Shown here: positions 32,250 to 44,060 of the stretch, piece by piece
How positions within the stretch are numbered: position 1 is the stretch's first letter
How the letters are laid out: each line of letters starts with the position of its first letter
NCBI GenBank assembly: GCA_022592445.1
Contig: JABYQR010000063.1
Span: 62,001 to 126,000 of the forward strand
Length of the DNA: 64,000 nucleotides
From: Cytidiella melzeri
Lineage: Eukaryota > Basidiomycota > Agaricomycetes > Polyporales > Irpicaceae
Direction of reading: 5' to 3'
The notes under the pieces: generated by a model
What the model was told of the DNA's origin: nothing
The model's database searches: none
The model's input: only the letters and a program-made list of their open reading frames with translations
Translations under genes and position numbers: made by a program

Positions 32250-34040
32250 CATGTTCTGGCAATTGATCTAATGAGACACCCTCAAGCCCTCCAGCCTTGA
32301 AGCAAGTAATTTTATAGAATCAGCAGTGAATACTGCACAAGAATAACAAAAAGATAGATGAAGGCCCTTCCCACCATTGGTGACTACCTTCATCAATGTA
32401 TGGCTCCTTTTCCTGCAACCAAACTTATCAATTGTACTACAGTCACTTTATCCCAGATCAAGTTGCCTATCAAAGGTGTCACCAGCAGCAAATGCCCGTA
32501 ATACGGCCAATATTCATGACCAGATGGCTTGGCAAGTTCTGTACCAGGAACAGAGCTGTTTACTCAGGTTCTCTTTGGTAACAAAGTCACAGGTGCAATT
32601 AACTGTTTCATGCTATATGATTTATTCAATTTGCTATCAATGACATGATCACTTGTCCTGCTCCTGCAGTTTACCAAATCCTATCTAGATTTTTTAACAT
32701 AGTTCAACACCATCAAGCAGAAGATGCATGTCAAACAATCTTTATCCCCATGCTCTACTGCACAAACTTGTTTTAATTCTGTACTCACACCCATTCTTGC
32801 ACTTCAAACAATCCAGTACAGTCCCTCTTCTTATATGAATGATTATGTGCTCCAGTGAAGACAAACTACTAACTTACCATACATTACTCATTGAAGAAGC
32901 CATTCCTAACAAAATATTTGTTCAGGCTGCTACCAGCACCAAGGTTACTTACAAATCTGGCTCAAAAAGCAATATTTCATTTAATCTTCAGTAATTGTAC
33001 TTGCCACTTGCCGGCCTTGCTAAGGCCAGTATTTCCTGGCAAATCAGAAACCAAAGCTGTTACCAGTAAAAAAGTTACCTGTATAGGTAAGGGTTCACAA
33101 TCACATTTGGAGGTAAATATTATGGGCATTTGAGCAACTACAGGTTTGCCAGTCACAAAATTGCATTCAAAAGCAAGGATTTTAAATCTGTCAGTCACAG
33201 AAGGTTTTACCAATAACAAAATTATACCAATACAAGTAAGTATTCCAGGCTTTTGCTAGTGACTTATAACGGTGTTGGTCTAGGCAGGTCATTTTGGCAG
33301 TGGGCATTCCAGACAAAGTAAAATTGAAACTGTTTACCAGTAACAACATTGTCTTTGCAGTCAGGCCTTCTAGTACAGGCTACCAACAGAAGATACTGCA
33401 AGCAATCCAGCTAGTCATATAATTATCACTCATCAAAAGGTAGTCTAGAGAGTGAGTACTATCATAAATTTTTCTTATGAAAGTTACTAGAGAAGTTGAT
33501 TTCCCAGGTTGATACAGTTTTAAACCACAACAGATGTTTTAGGTGACTCTACGCACATTTGTAATGTAACAGTATCTTCTAGGTGCTATTGATCACAACA
33601 AGGTAATGTTAACAGATATGTTAAGTCTTCACACAACTCTTGTAGTTATGCTGTGCATATGCCGCCTTGTTTTTGGACAAAGCTTGATTGTTGAAGTGAA
33701 TATAGCACAATGATCCAGTGAACAAAAAAGTATTTGATGACACAATCAAATCTGCCACGCTATCTTTGTGCCAACTCACATAGGTGAAGCAGTAGATACA
33801 GGTTGATAAGTTCAGGAATTGTACTTGCCGCGTGCTGGCCCTGCTACCACTAGTTGAAAGTTGCAGTTCCTGAACCCAGGGTTGATTGAATCATAGATTA
33901 TGCCGTGGATAGCTATGATATACATCCACAAAATGTTCCTTCTTCAGGCCCTCTTCAACAATTTGGGTTTTGTTACATGTTTGTGTGTAGAGGACATGGA
34001 TAGATACATGAGAATAAGGGGTTATGAGACAAGAGAAAGC
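32250..34040. other. AT-rich stretch without a supported gene
   Basis: Only short frames occur. Words such as TTACCAGTAACAAA and TTACCAGCACCAA recur loosely between 32900 and 33350, suggesting old tandem repeats. I see nothing else. Confidence 0.35.
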
Positions 34041-34049
34041 CAACTGTAG

Positions 34050-34345
34050 CTAGTCTACTGTGGGGACTGGCTTTCTGTTCTTAAAAAATTTTCTTCTCAG
34101 GTAGTTTTGCTTATTACGAGCTTGTTTGCGTTGTTTCTCAAGCTCTTCAATACGGACTTGATGGATGTGTGCAAGAATTTTGTAGACTTCCTTGGAGTCC
34201 TCTGGCTCATGCGGATGGTTAGCCCTACGTAACCACCAATCTTTTGCGACCTGTAGATTGTCCAAAGTGGAGCTAGCCTGGTCCCACTCTTTCTTCGCCA
34301 AGATGTAGATTTTTTTGTCCTTGTCATAAGCTGTAGGCAGTACTC
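34050..34345 (-). CDS. Small charged hypothetical protein or last-exon remnant
   Basis: The minus-strand frame ends at 34050 with LRRKFFKNRKPVPTVD. Before it are SKEVYKILAHIHQVRIEELE and KQRKQARNKQNYL, a plausible charged helix. The frame continues upstream past the first ATG (34301) to an AG at about 34330, so this may be the final exon of a lost gene. Family unknown. Confidence 0.3.
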
Positions 34346-34349
34346 AGTC

Positions 34350-35650
34350 TTTATGCTAAAACATCTACAGTTAATTTAAAATGAACCTTTTTCTGTGTAA
34401 GGCATTGGAGTATTTGATGCCCGTTGTCTCAAGGTGTTGAAGATGCTTGAGTCCTTTGGGAGGCGGGGTTCTATATTTCTGTGCAGAGTGGTAGACACAG
34501 CTGCAGCATTACTTGTGCTGTTGACAATGGTGCCAATGCTGGCAAGCAACATAAGGGAGGTAAATAACTGCATGATGGTGTTGAATGTTGAATGTTGCCA
34601 AAGGAAACTTGAGGATGCCAGCTGAATAGAAATCAGAGAAGTGACCCAAGGCAAGTGCAATACGAGCAATCAAATGCAACCAGTAGATCAATGGAGGTGT
34701 GTCAAAGTGCAGTTTGTAAAGGGTTCAGTCAGATGGTCAGCTGGAGAAACAAGGTCAGTATTGTGAAACAAGGGGAATGCAATGCAGACAAAAATGTAGT
34801 GACTGACCAATGCTGAAGTAGCGGAAAATGGAGCAACAGGGGTGTATCAAAGGGCAGTTTTAGAATGGCACACAGCTAGCTTCAAGAATAATCTCAGTAT
34901 TGTAGCCCATTGCGAGTGTCATGTACACAACAGTGTGCTTACCAACTAGTACTGAGCTAACAGAAAGCCTGGAGCAATGGAGGTGTGCTGAGAGAAGAAG
35001 AGTAGAATTGCTAGCTATAAGACTGAAGTCAGAATAGTGACCCAAGCAAGTGCAATGTACACAATGACTACTGACCTACCAGCGTGCCACAAATCCAAAA
35101 CTTAAAGAAATGGGGTTGAGTGTCAAGTGCTGAGAATATGAGGACTATGGCAAGGAGCTATATATATCTGAAATCAATGTGCAGTGCTGATGATGAGAAC
35201 CACGGCATGCACATGAAAGAGGTGCATTTGCATGTTTCAACAAATCATGAAACTTCTTTGAGATTTATATATCAATAACACAGTACAGTGTCACGAGGCT
35301 TGGACTATCTCATTGTTTATGTGTAGTGGGGACTAGTGCTCTGCAGAAATACCACTATAATGCATCAGAATCTTAGAACATCATTTAATACCTGTTCATT
35401 ACTCTCCTGTTTGGTATAGAAGATCCCCCAGTACCCACATGGTGTTAGCAATAGACACATATACAGAACATATCAGATGAAATCTACACCATGATCCATA
35501 TTTAATGGTCTAGATGTATATCTTTGCTGAATCCAGTGACTTGCTTGGGGAAAATGGCAAGTGTACAACAGAAGGGGGGGAGAAAAAAGAAACAGGAGGA
35601 TGGAAAGGAGTTGGTTTGCCAAGCCTGACATTTTTTGACTTTGTTTGTGA
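34350..35650. other. AT-rich stretch without a supported gene
   Basis: No frame has family resemblance. 35560-35656 is a diverged direct repeat of about 36520-36612, ending TTTGTGATAGACA in both. Confidence 0.35.
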
Positions 35651-35656
35651 TAGACA

Positions 35657-36331
35657 CACTAGGGGCAAACGCCGATTTCACACGCCTTGAAATTTGCATG
35701 ATTACCCATTTAAATGTTAACTATCAGCAGATAATCCATGGGCAATTTTGGGCTCGGAATTGTTTCTTAATGTTTGAGAATACAAAATAATGCTATACAA
35801 ATTCTGTGGCTTTTCCGGCGCAGGAATTTCTGTTGTTTAAGTGGTAGTTAAATCAAAAAGAAAAATGAAAGGAAAGTTACCTTTCAAGGCTCAGAAAACC
35901 AAGTGGAAAAGATGCCTTCCACGGATTCGGCGGGGCGTGGGAAAAGGGCATGAAAAAATCAAGAAAAGGAAAGGGCGGGTAGAATTTCCGGCGGCCTACC
36001 TCGTTGCATGCACGTGCTACCGAAAAGTTCGTGAAAGTTGTTTGCCACGTTATGTTTGCCATCACCCGACACACGTGGGAAATCTAATTGTTTTTACAAT
36101 TTTAGGTCGGTCGGAAATCTGCCCGAAAAATCAATATTCACACAGATTTTCGGAGCGCGGAAAGGCTGCCAGTAGATAGGCTTGAAAATTTGTAGAAAAA
36201 TCACAAAAATGTCTTTGATTGTATATTAATCTAACCCCCCAAACATAACTATATATTCACGGGATTTTTAACATATCAAATAACTCTCACAATCATTTCA
36301 CGTCATGTGAAATCGGCCTTTGCCCGCAGTG
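35657..36331. mobile_element. Short CACTA-type element
   Basis: 675 bp. The left end is CACTAGGGGCAAACGCCGAT and the right end, reverse-complemented, is CACTGCGGGCAAAGGCCGAT. ACA flanks both sides (35654-35656 and 36332-36334). Similarity of the ends extends about 40 bp with mismatches. It is non-coding, so non-autonomous. The related sequence at about 36600 lacks the element after GATAGACA, which acts as an approximate empty site. Confidence 0.65.
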
Positions 36332-36334
36332 ACA

Positions 36335-37056
36335 GCAGCCTGTTTCAATTTATAGCAATCTATCAGTTGGCAATGTCAGGTGTGATTGATGGCAATATTA
36401 GTTTTGTAACACCCCTATTATGGAAGCTGTTTCAGATGTTAAAATTGCAATATTGAAGCAAATAATGGACAGAATTTGCAGCCCATAGTATCAAATCTTA
36501 CTACTCTTACCTGTCAAATGTAGAACAGAAGAAGGAGGCAAAGAAGCAAGAGGGTGGAGAGGGGTAGGTTCTTTGTCCCTGACACTACACTTGTTTGTGA
36601 TAGACAGGATACAGTTTCAGATGAAACAACTATATAACCATGGATAGAGGCTGTGTGAGATGATAACAATCTATTGTTTGACACATGTTACAATTCCTGA
36701 AGAATGAGGAAGAAAGGAATTATGTCATGGCAAGGGGACAAGATCTAGGTCGACCCCTTGCCATCACAAAGCTCCATGAAAGCAGACATCTTGTGTACAC
36801 TAACACAACAGTACACTACTAGCCAAGACCACAAAGTGGGCCTACCTTGATACAATTATTGTGGAACTCAATCATTTGTCATCCAGTGTACACAGTAAAC
36901 TCATTATAGTAGCAATATATCTGTTACATGTCTAGGTCGCTACAGTCGAGTCGGTATATTTGTGCCCATTGAAAGGCCAAAATTGTCCAGAGAAGTCCAA
37001 AAAACAGAGATACAAAAAGGTCAGTAGAAAGTAGTCCGTACATGATGAACAAAATG
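36335..37056. other. Boundary stretch, no supported gene
   Basis: AT-rich up to about 36900. It contains the direct-repeat partner of 35560-35656 and presumably the 3' UTR of the glucanase gene. Confidence 0.4.
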
Positions 37057-39613
37057 TCAAGAGGGGGGAGTAGACGTGGCGGCTGCTGTGCCGCAAAGGA
37101 ACGCAGTAGACCCTTGGGGAGCGTTCCACGCGTCGGGGTATACACATCCGGGGACGGGAGCAGGCGCGAGTGCGGTGTCTTGAGGATCCACCCAACCGCT
37201 GCCGACAGAGACGGTTGCGCCGGAAAAGGTTGTGGGAGGCAAGGTCGGGTTGGCACTGACGTCGGTGTAAAAGGGAAGGAGTGTCGGGTTTGCGTTCATT
37301 GCGTTGGATAGGGTCGGGGGATAGACCTCGATGGTGTTTGTCGCTGCGGGTTGGAACACGCCTGCACCTGGGCCACCTGTCTGCCAGACGGGGTACTGAC
37401 CTGTAAAGTTGACGGCAAAGGGGACGTTCAAGCTTGCGCATGTGCCGAGAGCGTCGCGGGGGTCTGTGGGCATCCAACCGTTCTCGAGGCCGAGCTGGTA
37501 CGACCACATCGGTGCGGTAGGAATGCCCGCCACGGACGAGTTGCCAATCTTGGAATATGAGGCGGGATTGTGATGACAAAAGAAATGGAATACTTACCTT
37601 CCAAGTCCAAAACATGTAACCAGGCACGTGCATGGCGTCCATTTCGGCCATGACGAACTGTTTGATGCCGTCCTTCATGTCCTGGGTCCAGGTCCGGTAG
37701 TCGTCCCAGACGGAGCAGTCGATGGTGGTGGGTTCGGGGCCGACGCCGACGAGCCACTTGCCGCACTGGCGGATGGGGTAAGCGTCGGTTGATGGCCGGT
37801 ACGGAACGACTTACGTTGTTGACGGCGGCGCTGAACTCGCCGGTGATGGTTGGGCCAAAGTCGAGGTTGGACTGGTTCGTTTGGAATCCCTGGCATGCGG
37901 CGGGCGGCCAGTGATCCAGCGGCTGGTCTAGGCCTCCGCCGAACGCCTGGGACGACGTCAGACACGACCAAGAACGAGAGAGCGATGACGTACAATGTAG
38001 GGGTGTGTATCGAGGACGAGACGCTGAGTCGCGCGTGAGATTGAGCGAATTAAAAAGAAGAGAGGTACGTACATCAGCACCTGTCATGAATCCTTTCCAC
38101 GGTGTCAGACCCTGGAAGCCGTCGTGGATCACGAGGGACGGCCCCTTGCCAATGCCGGTCTGATGAGAAGACGTCAGAGCGTACGACAGCGGAATGGAAG
38201 CCGAAGCGTACGATATTGCGAATCATGTTGTAGGCTTCGAGATAACTGTGTGCACGTGTCAGTATGTACGTCTTATTAATAGATCCACTCGGGAAACTCA
38301 CAAGCTGTCGAGCACATCTCTGCCGATGATTCCCAGAAGCGGTTCATTAATCATCCCAAACGCCTGCACGACCGGCACGTATTCGGGCTGACTGATAAAC
38401 TCGGTAATAACGCGAATATATTCGAGTGTGCGCTGGGCGTTTGCGACGCCCATCGGTCCGTTCATAAAGTTGATGGGGCCGAGCCGGCCGGAGTGGTTGA
38501 GGCCGTTCTGCGAGCCCGGCGCCGTGTGGAGTTCGAGGTACATCCGCAAGCCGTACTTGCGAGCCCACTTGAGAGCCTTGAGCGCGTACGTCCACGCCGT
38601 GTTCGCCAGGAAAGGCTCCCCAGGCCACACATCCACCGCCCAGTACGGCACAGGCAGACGCACCCAGTTCAGTCCTGCACCTGCAATCTGCGCAAAGTCC
38701 TCCTCAGTCTGAACACAACCATCAGCTACGGTAGAAAGTCTTAGAGATTATTGCGTGCGTACAATGAACGTCTTGTAGTGCTCCTCCAGTTGCCCAATCC
38801 CCCCGCCGGGGCTCGTGTCGTTGCGCATCGCCACACTCAGCGTCCACTCGTCCACCGCAGGGGGCGACGTGTTTTGGTACTTTTCGTACAGCGCAGGAAC
38901 AATGAACGGCTCCGTAATCAGCCACCCACCAAGGTTCACCCCTAGAACAGTGTCAGAGAGAGAGATATATAACCATCTACCGACGCACCTCGAATCTCGT
39001 CCTGAGCCCAATCCCACGCCTCGTCCAACGAAGGCGAGTACGACTGCGCACGCGCACTGTTGTTGAACGGATTCTGTGGATCGTCCACCCCTTTGTGGTC
39101 GCATGAGTACACCCGACTACCGCACGAGAATGGCAACTCACATGTTCCCCCGAATCTGTTCACATACGTAAACGTCACGCCGTCTTCAGTCGTAATCTGT
39201 GTCCCATTGCCTCCAGAGACCTCGCCCGTCGGAGACTCTGGGTTCGAGCTAGAGCCCCCGCCGCCACCGCCCCCGCCGCTCCCGCCAGCATGGCTGTGGC
39301 GATGGACAAGAGTGACCGGGAGAGCGATCGCGAGTGCGATGACAATCGCAGCAGCAGCAGCTACAACTCCATAGATCAGCCAGCGCTTCCGACGAGGGCG
39401 AGGGGCGGCGCCGGCTTTTTCGCTGTAATTGACTGCAGCTGGGTCGTCGCCCGTGGTGAGCATAGGTTGCGCCTGCTCTGTGACCGGGCTGCCTATAAAG
39501 GACGTAGCCGCGCTCGTATCTGCCAACGACTGCGCAGCTCCACTGAACCGTGTCGGCTCTGGCGGCACAAGAAACTCTTCTCGTTGCTCGTCGACATGCT
39601 CGTAACTGGCCAT
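37057..39613 (-). CDS. exgD: Glucan 1,3-beta-glucosidase, membrane-anchored (GH5, exgD type)
   Basis: It hydrolyses terminal glucose from cell-wall 1,3-beta-glucan. Ten exons: 39142-39613, 38989-39090, 38763-38941, 38302-38708, 38212-38245, 38073-38159, 37994-38023, 37815-37946, 37598-37765, 37057-37548; all introns are GT-AG, 47-56 bp; 700 aa. ATG 39613 is chosen because MASYEHVDEQ starts a cytosolic tail. Residues 78-103 are a transmembrane segment after PRPRRKR, making a type II membrane protein. A Gly-rich linker (about 110-120) leads to the catalytic domain (WVDDPQNPFNNSARAQSY). The acid/base Glu is in AFGMINEPLLG and the nucleophile Glu in TITGEFSAAVNN; both are present. The frame is clean throughout. 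The role is probably wall remodelling. Confidence 0.93.
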
Positions 39614-39806
39614 GGCAGAGGGCAGCGAGGGGGAAAAAGAGGTCGCCCTGCGTAGATATACATGAGCGAGTGTGAGAGTTGATAGAGAACTCACAGTTTC
39701 TTTGGCAGGACCGCCAGCCAATCAGAGTCCGCCGAGGGTGATGGCCGGCGATGGAGGACCGCAATTCATAGAAAGATAACAAAACACACTTCAAATCGTT
39801 ACACTT

Positions 39807-41739
39807 TTATTTCTTTACCGCATAGTCCTCCCAGCCAACCTCCTCCAGTGTCCCAACCTTCTCCAGCACCTCACTCTCCAGACTCTTCATGTACTCCTCC
39901 GTCGCCCGCACCAGCTCTGGCATCGACACCCCCAGCATCCTCACCGCGAGCAATCCCGCATTCGTACCGTTGTTGATAGCCACCGTCGCAACCGGAATAC
40001 CCCGCTATCGTACCCATGAGCTCACTCAAAACACAATCCAGGGTGCAGTCACGTACCGGCATCTGCACGATACTGTGCAACGAGTCCACCCCATCCAGCG
40101 AGCTCCCCTTCACTGGCACCCCGATAACAGGCAGAGCACTCATCGCCGCCACCATCCCAGGCAGATGCGCAGCTCCCCCAGCGCCCGCAATAATCACCTT
40201 CAGACCTCGCGAAGCCGCCGTCCGAGAATATTCCACCAACCTGTCCGGCGTGCGGTGCGCCGACACAATCGTCAGCTCGTACGGGATCCCAAACTTGTCC
40301 AGCATGCGAGCGGCCGGCAGCATCACTGCCAGGTCAGAGTCTGACCCCATAATCACCCCCACCAGAGGAAACTTGTGCGAGTGTCCCGCCGTCGGCCGAG
40401 GGGGTGTAAAAAGCGCAACTTCGTGCGGGTTGGCGCCAGGCATGTTCTCGAGGAGCGGCCTCAGTCGCTCACGAAGCTCAGCCTCAGAATTCGCCACCAC
40501 CGTGACGTGCCCCATCTTGCGTGCTTTGCGAGATTCGCCCTTTCCGTACAGATGGGTCGTCGCACCCGGAACCGTGAGCGCGAATTCTGCAAACTTTTTA
40601 ATGTCCTCCAGGCTGTCAGACACCCCGAGAATGTTCAGCATAGCCGCAGCGGGGACTTTCATCGCTGTCGATCCCAACGGCAGCGACAGAATCGCGCGCA
40701 GATGGTTTTCATACTGTGAGGTTTCGCACGCTTCAATTGTGTAGTGACCAGAGTTGTGTGGCCTCGGCGCAATCTCGTTCAGATAGATGCTACCTGTAAC
40801 AAAACTCAACATCAATCACAGCATGTGCTGTTCAATGCTCACCGTCTGCGAGAAGAAACATCTCTACACCAAATATACCAGCGCCCTCGAACGTCTGAAT
40901 CGCCGCCTCTGCGACAGAACACGCTCGACCTGCAACCGCGGGGTCTCTGCTCCTAAGTGGTGCAAACACGAGGTGGCACACATTGTCCTTGTGAATGGTC
41001 TCCACCGCCGGATACGACCGTACCTCTCCACTCGTGGATCGCACGACCATCACAGCAATCTCCTTCACAAACGGAACCCATTTCTCGCAGTAGAGTGGCT
41101 TGTTCTTCAAGGCGACCAACGCCTCGGAGGCCTGAGATAGACTGCGCACGACAAAGTTGCCCCGACCGTCGTATGCGAGCGTACGACTCTTGATCATGAG
41201 CGGAAGCCCCAGCCTCTGCGACGCGTGGTTGATAGAGTCGATGGTCGGGTCGACCTGAAGAAAGGGCGCGACAGGCAGTCCGCGAGACTGCAAATGCTGC
41301 TTCTGGCTAAACTTGTCTTGGATGATCCTGATCGTGGACGGACTAGGCTGGACACCGAGCGAAAGCGACGGCTGTATCTTCTCCAGCACATCTGCGTTGA
41401 CGTGCTCGATCTCTATCGTCAACACGTCCACTTTCTCTGCGAGCTCGCGGATTTTGGAAGGGTCAGAGAATGCGCCGTTCACGTGCGCTTTGAGCGGTGA
41501 CTTTGGCAACACGACCTGTTTTGCAGGAGTGTATTCGCCAACATCCAGAAAGACAATGTCGACGTTCATGCGCGAGGCTGGGTCGGCCAACATGCGTCCT
41601 AGCTGGCCGCCGCCTGGTTTGTGGGCTTAGCACAGATATGCACGAGCTGGATTGCTGCAACTGCACTCAGCGAGCATCTTTGGCAACACATGAAAGATGA
41701 CCCACTCTTACCTAGCACCCCTACTGTCTTGTTTGCCAT
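39807..41739 (-). CDS. ADE2: Phosphoribosylaminoimidazole carboxylase (fused PurK-PurE)
   Basis: Catalyses carboxylation of aminoimidazole ribotide to CAIR in purine synthesis. Exons 41712-41739, 40843-41613, 40057-40793, 39807-40004; introns GT-AG, 98, 49 and 52 bp; 577 aa, close to yeast Ade2. Exon 1 gives [10 protein letters not shown] and exon 2 continues [14 protein letters not shown], the nucleotide-binding start of the ATP-grasp PurK half. [10 protein letters not shown] and [17 protein letters not shown] follow. The PurE half has [13 protein letters not shown] and [12 protein letters not shown]. The C-terminus is EDYAVKK. It is divergent from RSA3 with 113 bp between start codons; that gap begins with a (GTC)n run. 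No frame errors. Confidence 0.97.
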
Positions 41740-41852
41740 CGTCGTCGTCGTCGTCGTCGTTCGTGCCAAGAGGCAAAATCGCTTCTGACTGTCGGCATGT
41801 TCCGCAGAAAATGCTACGGGCGTCAACGGCAGCTTGAGCAGCGACCACCACC

Positions 41853-42485
41853 ATGCCACCACCGACCAAAGGCCAAACTGTCGCTAGAAAACGTACCAGA
41901 AAACGAAAGAGGCGTGTTGCCTCTTCCTCGTCGTCTTCATCGTCCTCGGGGCTTGACTCTGACTCTGACTCTCACCAAGTCTCTGTCCCCGTAGCAAAAA
42001 AACCACAACCAGAGCCAGAAAGCAGCTCGGAGGATTCGTCCTCAGAGTCGGATTCAGAGTCCTCTCGTCCGCATTCCCCAATACCAGCCGCGGCAGAACC
42101 ACGCGCTGTCAACGTGCCACCCACCAAGGAACGATCACTCTCTCCCAGTCCTCCTCCGCCAGCCACAATCCCTTCGTTTCTGCCTTCAGGAGTACATCTT
42201 TCACAGCAAGAGCAGGCTTTGCGATCAAAGTTTCGCAAGTTCTGGATGGCGTCCGTTGCTGACGCTTTCCAGAGCGACCTGGAGGAGATACGAAAGGTGT
42301 GCTTTCACAGCTTATCGAGAAGACGGCGAACATGACTTGGTGATCAGGAACCCGGTATGACTACCTCTCGTCTGGCCATCTTGATCGACTCGCTCGCGTC
42401 TGGGGCGGATGTGTTCACCGCCTCTACTCGTGGTGGAGACGTAAACGAAATGGAGGTGGTACTAGATGCTCAAGGTGCCACATAA
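41853..42485 (+). CDS. RSA3: Ribosome assembly protein 3 (Rsa3)
   Basis: Nucleolar protein of early 60S ribosome assembly; in yeast it belongs to the Npa1/Urb1 complex with Dbp6. Exons 41853-42296 and 42348-42485; GT-AG intron of 51 bp; 193 aa. The N-terminus is basic (ARKRTRKRKRR), then serine/acidic low complexity (residues about 24-75), then Pro-rich. The conserved domain is C-terminal: SKFRKFWMASVADAFQSDLE, then MTTSRLAILIDSLASGADVF, matching the Rsa3 family pattern. It starts 113 bp from ADE2 and ends 216 bp before the end of the convergent hydrolase gene. Confidence 0.88.
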
Positions 42486-42701
42486 GACAGTGCGTGACCT
42501 ACATTTACTTGGACAGTACGAGCATATGTCGTGACCAATTATGCTTAGATTGCTACATGCACTTTCACGGTCATGTCCACATCGTGCTGTTCTGCGCGAT
42601 TTTGCGACACAGCCACCGAGCTCGAGGACACGCCCTCCCAGCGTCGGATTTACAAGGCTACAGGCGAGCAGCATAGTCCACATTGTATCGTAGGGATTCG
42701 G

Positions 42702-43990
42702 CTATGAACCTCGCAGTGCCACCAGGGTTCTCCTGTGGAACCTAATACCTGCATCAGGCTCTGCCCGACTCAAAAAGCGAGACATCCCTACTAAATGTCC
42801 TGCGTGTTCTATGCGCCCGATAGACGCAAAATGATAATCCGTTGCGTTGATCAAGGCTTCCTGAGCGCGTTTCGGACTGAGAAGTTGGCGGTTAGCTCTC
42901 TCCGCTCGTCCCAACCTAAAGGTGAGTTGCTCACACTACATCCGCCCTCTCTCCAAAGGCAATGTGTACTGGGATCTGGCCACATATGCGTCCCAGATAC
43001 TGCACAGGTTTCGTAGCCCCAAGAGGGTCGCGATACATGGTCTGGAGCGTAGATGAACGAGCCTGACAGACTGCTAGATTTGACCCACTCACTGTCTCCT
43101 GCTCGCGGGTACATGCCAACGTGTAGTGCGTCCCCGACGTCGGATGGTCAGACTTGCAGAGCCCATATTGCTAGCGAGATGTTGTTCATCTAGTCAAGTA
43201 GCCGTAGAACCGACACTCACCAGGTACAGCCGACGGACTCGCTCATCCCACGGGCGTTTCTGCACGTCCTGTTCCAATTCCTGGACTGATAGCCATGTAT
43301 TCTTTCTACTTTCTGCCCTGGACACTAGCTTTCTTCTCAGTGCAGAAATCAACGTTTGCTCGATTGGAAGGAGGAATGGGTCGAGCAGGATGAGACTGGT
43401 GAAGATGGGCATCATGTTCGCAAGGAAAACGCTTTCGTCGCCGCTGTTAATAACTCTCTCTCACTCTCTGAATGAAAGATATCGTCTTACATGCCGCAGC
43501 CTCCCAGCGAATGTCCTATTCCAACGATTCTGTCGGTCCTGATGCGTGAGTGCGGGCCGCCGTCAATGTCGGCGAGCAGCAGTCTCTGAGCCGCCTCTGC
43601 GTATGTCTCGCATGAAACTCCTCAGAGACAGCAACTGCATCAGCACCCGTACTACTGGCAGTCATCTGTGCGGTACTCACAATATCCCGCGTACTTTTTC
43701 GATAGCAGCATCGAGTGGTTCAACACGGCTGATTCGCCATGGTTGGGACACTCGATAATCCACGCTTCTCGGATATGCGTCTGGTTGGATGTAAAGGCGA
43801 AGAGGTCAGCGACCGTCGGCTCGAGGGCCTCCTTGTGGAAGCTGGTCGAGTGTAGCACTATCAGGGTCAGCGGCACTCGGTGGCTCTGTGCACTGTCAAA
43901 GCTCGGGTGAGGGTAGCAGTTTGCTAGGATGGTGAACGGGTAGTGTTCGTCGGCGTGGAGAGTCAACGTTCTGAACTGTGGACGAGCCAT
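42702..43990 (-). CDS. Alpha/beta hydrolase-fold protein
   Basis: Exons 43681-43990, 43491-43617, 43221-43443, 43093-43152, 42935-43041, 42702-42876; introns GT-AG, 47-68 bp; 333 aa. Start MARPQFRTLTLHADEHYPF. Motifs: AWIIECPNHGESAV after strand 4; nucleophile elbow GHSLGG (GIGHSLGGCG); acidic residue probably in LILLDPFLLP; catalytic His in RIEHAGHLVGM. Such hydrolases include fungal LPX1-like peroxisomal lipases and many others. I see no signal peptide, and the C-terminus (ALRGS) is not a clear peroxisomal signal, so the substrate is unknown. Convergent with RSA3; its ATG lies 71 bp from the stop codon of URB1. Confidence 0.85.
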
Positions 43991-44060
43991 GTCAAGGTGT
44001 GCGCGACATAAGAGCTCGACTTGCAGAATAAATTTGTGACTAGTTCAAACACAAAATACA

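Noticed and set aside
35841..36179. Basic plus-strand ORF (KMKGKLPFKAQKTKWKRCLP)
   Set aside because: It lies wholly inside the short CACTA element and lacks any family resemblance.
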